A DNA stretch of 64,000 nucleotides from Drosophila pseudoobscura (Eukaryota; Arthropoda; Insecta; Diptera; Drosophilidae): contig NC_046680.1 of NCBI RefSeq assembly GCF_009870125.1, positions 12,667,501 through 12,731,500 of the forward strand, written 5' to 3'. Made by a program: the position numbers and the translations under genes. The first letter of the stretch is position 1. Each line of letters opens with the position of its first letter. Below the pieces are notes generated by a model. That model made no database searches, was not told where the DNA came from, and worked only from the letters and a program-made list of their open reading frames with translations. Of this stretch, positions 62,199-64,000 are shown piece after piece.

Positions 62199-64000
62199 CC
62201 TGCCGGCGACACAGTACACGCCGCCACCTTCATTGTGCGCAACTCTGCATTGTATGTAAACCAAATACAGCAACAAGTTTAAAGATAAAATGCTGGGAGC
62301 AAGTCCTTATTTGAGTTGAATGGCCTGCCCCGTGGGGCACTCAAGGCTGTCATCTGTCAAAGGGGATTAGGGAATATTGCAGGTGTGGGTATGTCGTTGT
62401 CCCGCAGTGCTCTCTATTTTAATAGGGATTCTTCATTGAAATTGCGTCCAATTTGTCAATGCAGCGGAAATGCAGCAGAGGGGAACGATTCATGCCCGGC
62501 GTTGACGGGGGAGTCTATATCCACTTTCTATCGTTTTGAGCTGATTTCGCTTCCAATTCTTCGGATCAATAGCTTCGTGCACTGCCTGGCTAACCTTTCA
62601 CCAAATAGATTGCTTGATTGTTATTTAATTTGAGTAACAGTGCTTTAAAACAAAATTGACAGACTCAATGGTGGGACTTCAAACTTATGGGACTTCCTGG
62701 AAATAATTGAAATTCTGTTCATTGGAGAATCTCCAGTGAGATGCGAATTTTCCAAGTATGCCTCTAATCAGATAAATCAGCAGTTTGTATGTTTGCTTTG
62801 TGTATTCTCCTTTTAACCGGAATGAGGAAATAAAACCGAATTCAATGCGTAGGTTCGCTTCCAACATAACGAAAGACAAACCTCCCTGGCGGATTGGAAG
62901 AGTTCTTAGAAATCGATCAATCATTTCGAAAACTTAAATTTAACTTTTCCCTTTAAGCATTCCGGACACACACATTTCCTGCGGAGTATTAGTCCCAGTT
63001 GGGTATTTGATTTGGCATCATTCAGGCAAATTGTGGATATCCAGGACGGGTGGCATGGCCCTTGGTAAACAAATTAAGACTCGTTACACTTTCATTGCTT
63101 ATGCTCAATTTACGAGTTACCAGCTGTCGCTAGTCAGCCCTCACAGGAGTAGCAGTCAAGGCCCAAAAGTTCTGCCATCGATCCTACCTCACCGTCAGCT
63201 ATGAGGTCGGCCGCACAGCATATGCAGTCGTGCAATTGGAACGGCACAAATGCCTGCTCATAGCAATTGATTTATGTCTGCTACGTGACTTCATTTTGGC
63301 CAACGAGGGAGGCCCTGGCTCTGTGGAGCAGCACCTGTTGTCGTCTTTCCTCTTATTAAATTAACAACGAAACAATCTCACTCGCACTCTGTCTGTGTAG
63401 GTGCGTGGGGATCCTTAGCCAGCAAATCCGATGCCATTATGCATTAGAACTGTATAAACAAATCGTATGCGTGCTTCCCAGCTTTCATCTTCGTGCCCCG
63501 GAATACGTGCTTTCCACAGAAACAAACAGAAAAAACATCAGCCCTCACTGCGAGCTGAGTCTCAGGACTCTCAGCTCCATCTCCATAGTCTTCCCCCGAC
63601 TCGTGTGTCAATCAAGTTAAATGTTAATGAATTACTTTGCATGGCCTGCGCACTAGGACATGCTGACAGGACCAAAGAGAATGATGCCGACAAGTTGTTT
63701 TGGTTTTCTAGACACACTCAGGATCTGGCCCAACTCCCCCGCAGCTTATCCTGTGGTTGGCTTAATGTTTAAACCCTATAGGGGATGGATGGGAAAGCTA
63801 AGGGCAATTGCAATATGAGGTATCCAATTGATTTAATCGGTCAACGAATTCGGTTTTTATGCAAAGCTCTTGCATAAGCTGGTTGGCAGCGCTGAACAGC
63901 TGATAGTTGGATAAGTTGTCAGATTGAAAGTGGTTTCATACATATATACATACATACATATGTATAGTCGAACCTCCTTCCAGTCAGCAGTAATCGAGCA
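62199..64000. other. Right-hand non-coding end
   Basis: No supported gene. The 3' UTR of the allergen-repeat gene is short, and no canonical AATAAA was found within 100 bases. An AACAGCTGAT E-box promoter motif lies at 63895-63904 and a CATA microsatellite at 63939-63963, so another gene may begin beyond the edge. Confidence 0.5.
63895..63904 (+). promoter_or_regulatory. E-box-type core-promoter motif (AACAGCTGAT)
   Basis: The same 10-mer as near the RabX1 promoter. It hints at a promoter close to the window edge, but one motif alone is weak. Confidence 0.25.

Overview
The window is nuclear DNA of a Drosophila. The genes have short phase-consistent introns with GT/AG borders, and the microsatellites and core-promoter motifs (DRE, Ohler motifs 1/5/6, TATA+Inr, GATA) are those of flies. 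One gene is recognisably brown (bw), the eye-pigment ABC half-transporter, and another matches RabX1. This places the window on Muller element C, the D. melanogaster 2R counterpart. An obscura-group species is plausible but not proven. I had no database; all exon models were built by hand from ORFs, splice sites and reading phase.

Layout: 1-11.4 kb has no convincing gene. 11.45-20.15 kb (+) is a STAR/Quaking-related KH RNA-binding gene with a tiny first coding exon, a 4.2 kb intron and a histidine-rich tail. 22.04-25.59 kb (-) is a complete 1022-residue Na,K-ATPase alpha-like gene that has lost the key catalytic and most cation-binding residues (a pseudo-pump). 27.40-32.05 kb (+) is 5-oxoprolinase. 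33.01-36.62 kb (+) is a tandem pair of SET/MYND genes. 37.1-37.3 kb holds what looks like a relic of capulet (CAP). 37.42-39.55 kb (+) is a pickpocket-type DEG/ENaC channel. 40.05-42.44 kb (+) is bw. 43.01-46.34 kb (-) is a 959-residue, mostly disordered basic protein of unknown role. 46.9-49.1 kb is an AT-rich tandem array of about 0.4-0.57 kb units containing promoter-like motifs. 49.71-52.77 kb (+) is RabX1. 52.8-61.3 kb is a long non-coding stretch. 61.40-62.20 kb (+) is a secreted insect-allergen-repeat protein with TATA/Inr and GATA sites. The rest to 64 kb is non-coding.

The genes do not form one pathway. They are an ordinary fly neighbourhood: glutathione-cycle metabolism, pigment-precursor transport, membrane traffic, sensory channel, chromatin/RNA factors and a probable gut protein. 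The most unusual object is the intact but catalytically dead Na,K-ATPase alpha paralogue, which keeps the beta-subunit-binding motif. Next are the promoter-like tandem array beside RabX1, an apparent STAR protein without QUA1, and two protein-like fragments lodged in non-coding DNA (CAP-like at 37.1 kb, weakly Tad3/ADAT3-like at 16.3 kb).
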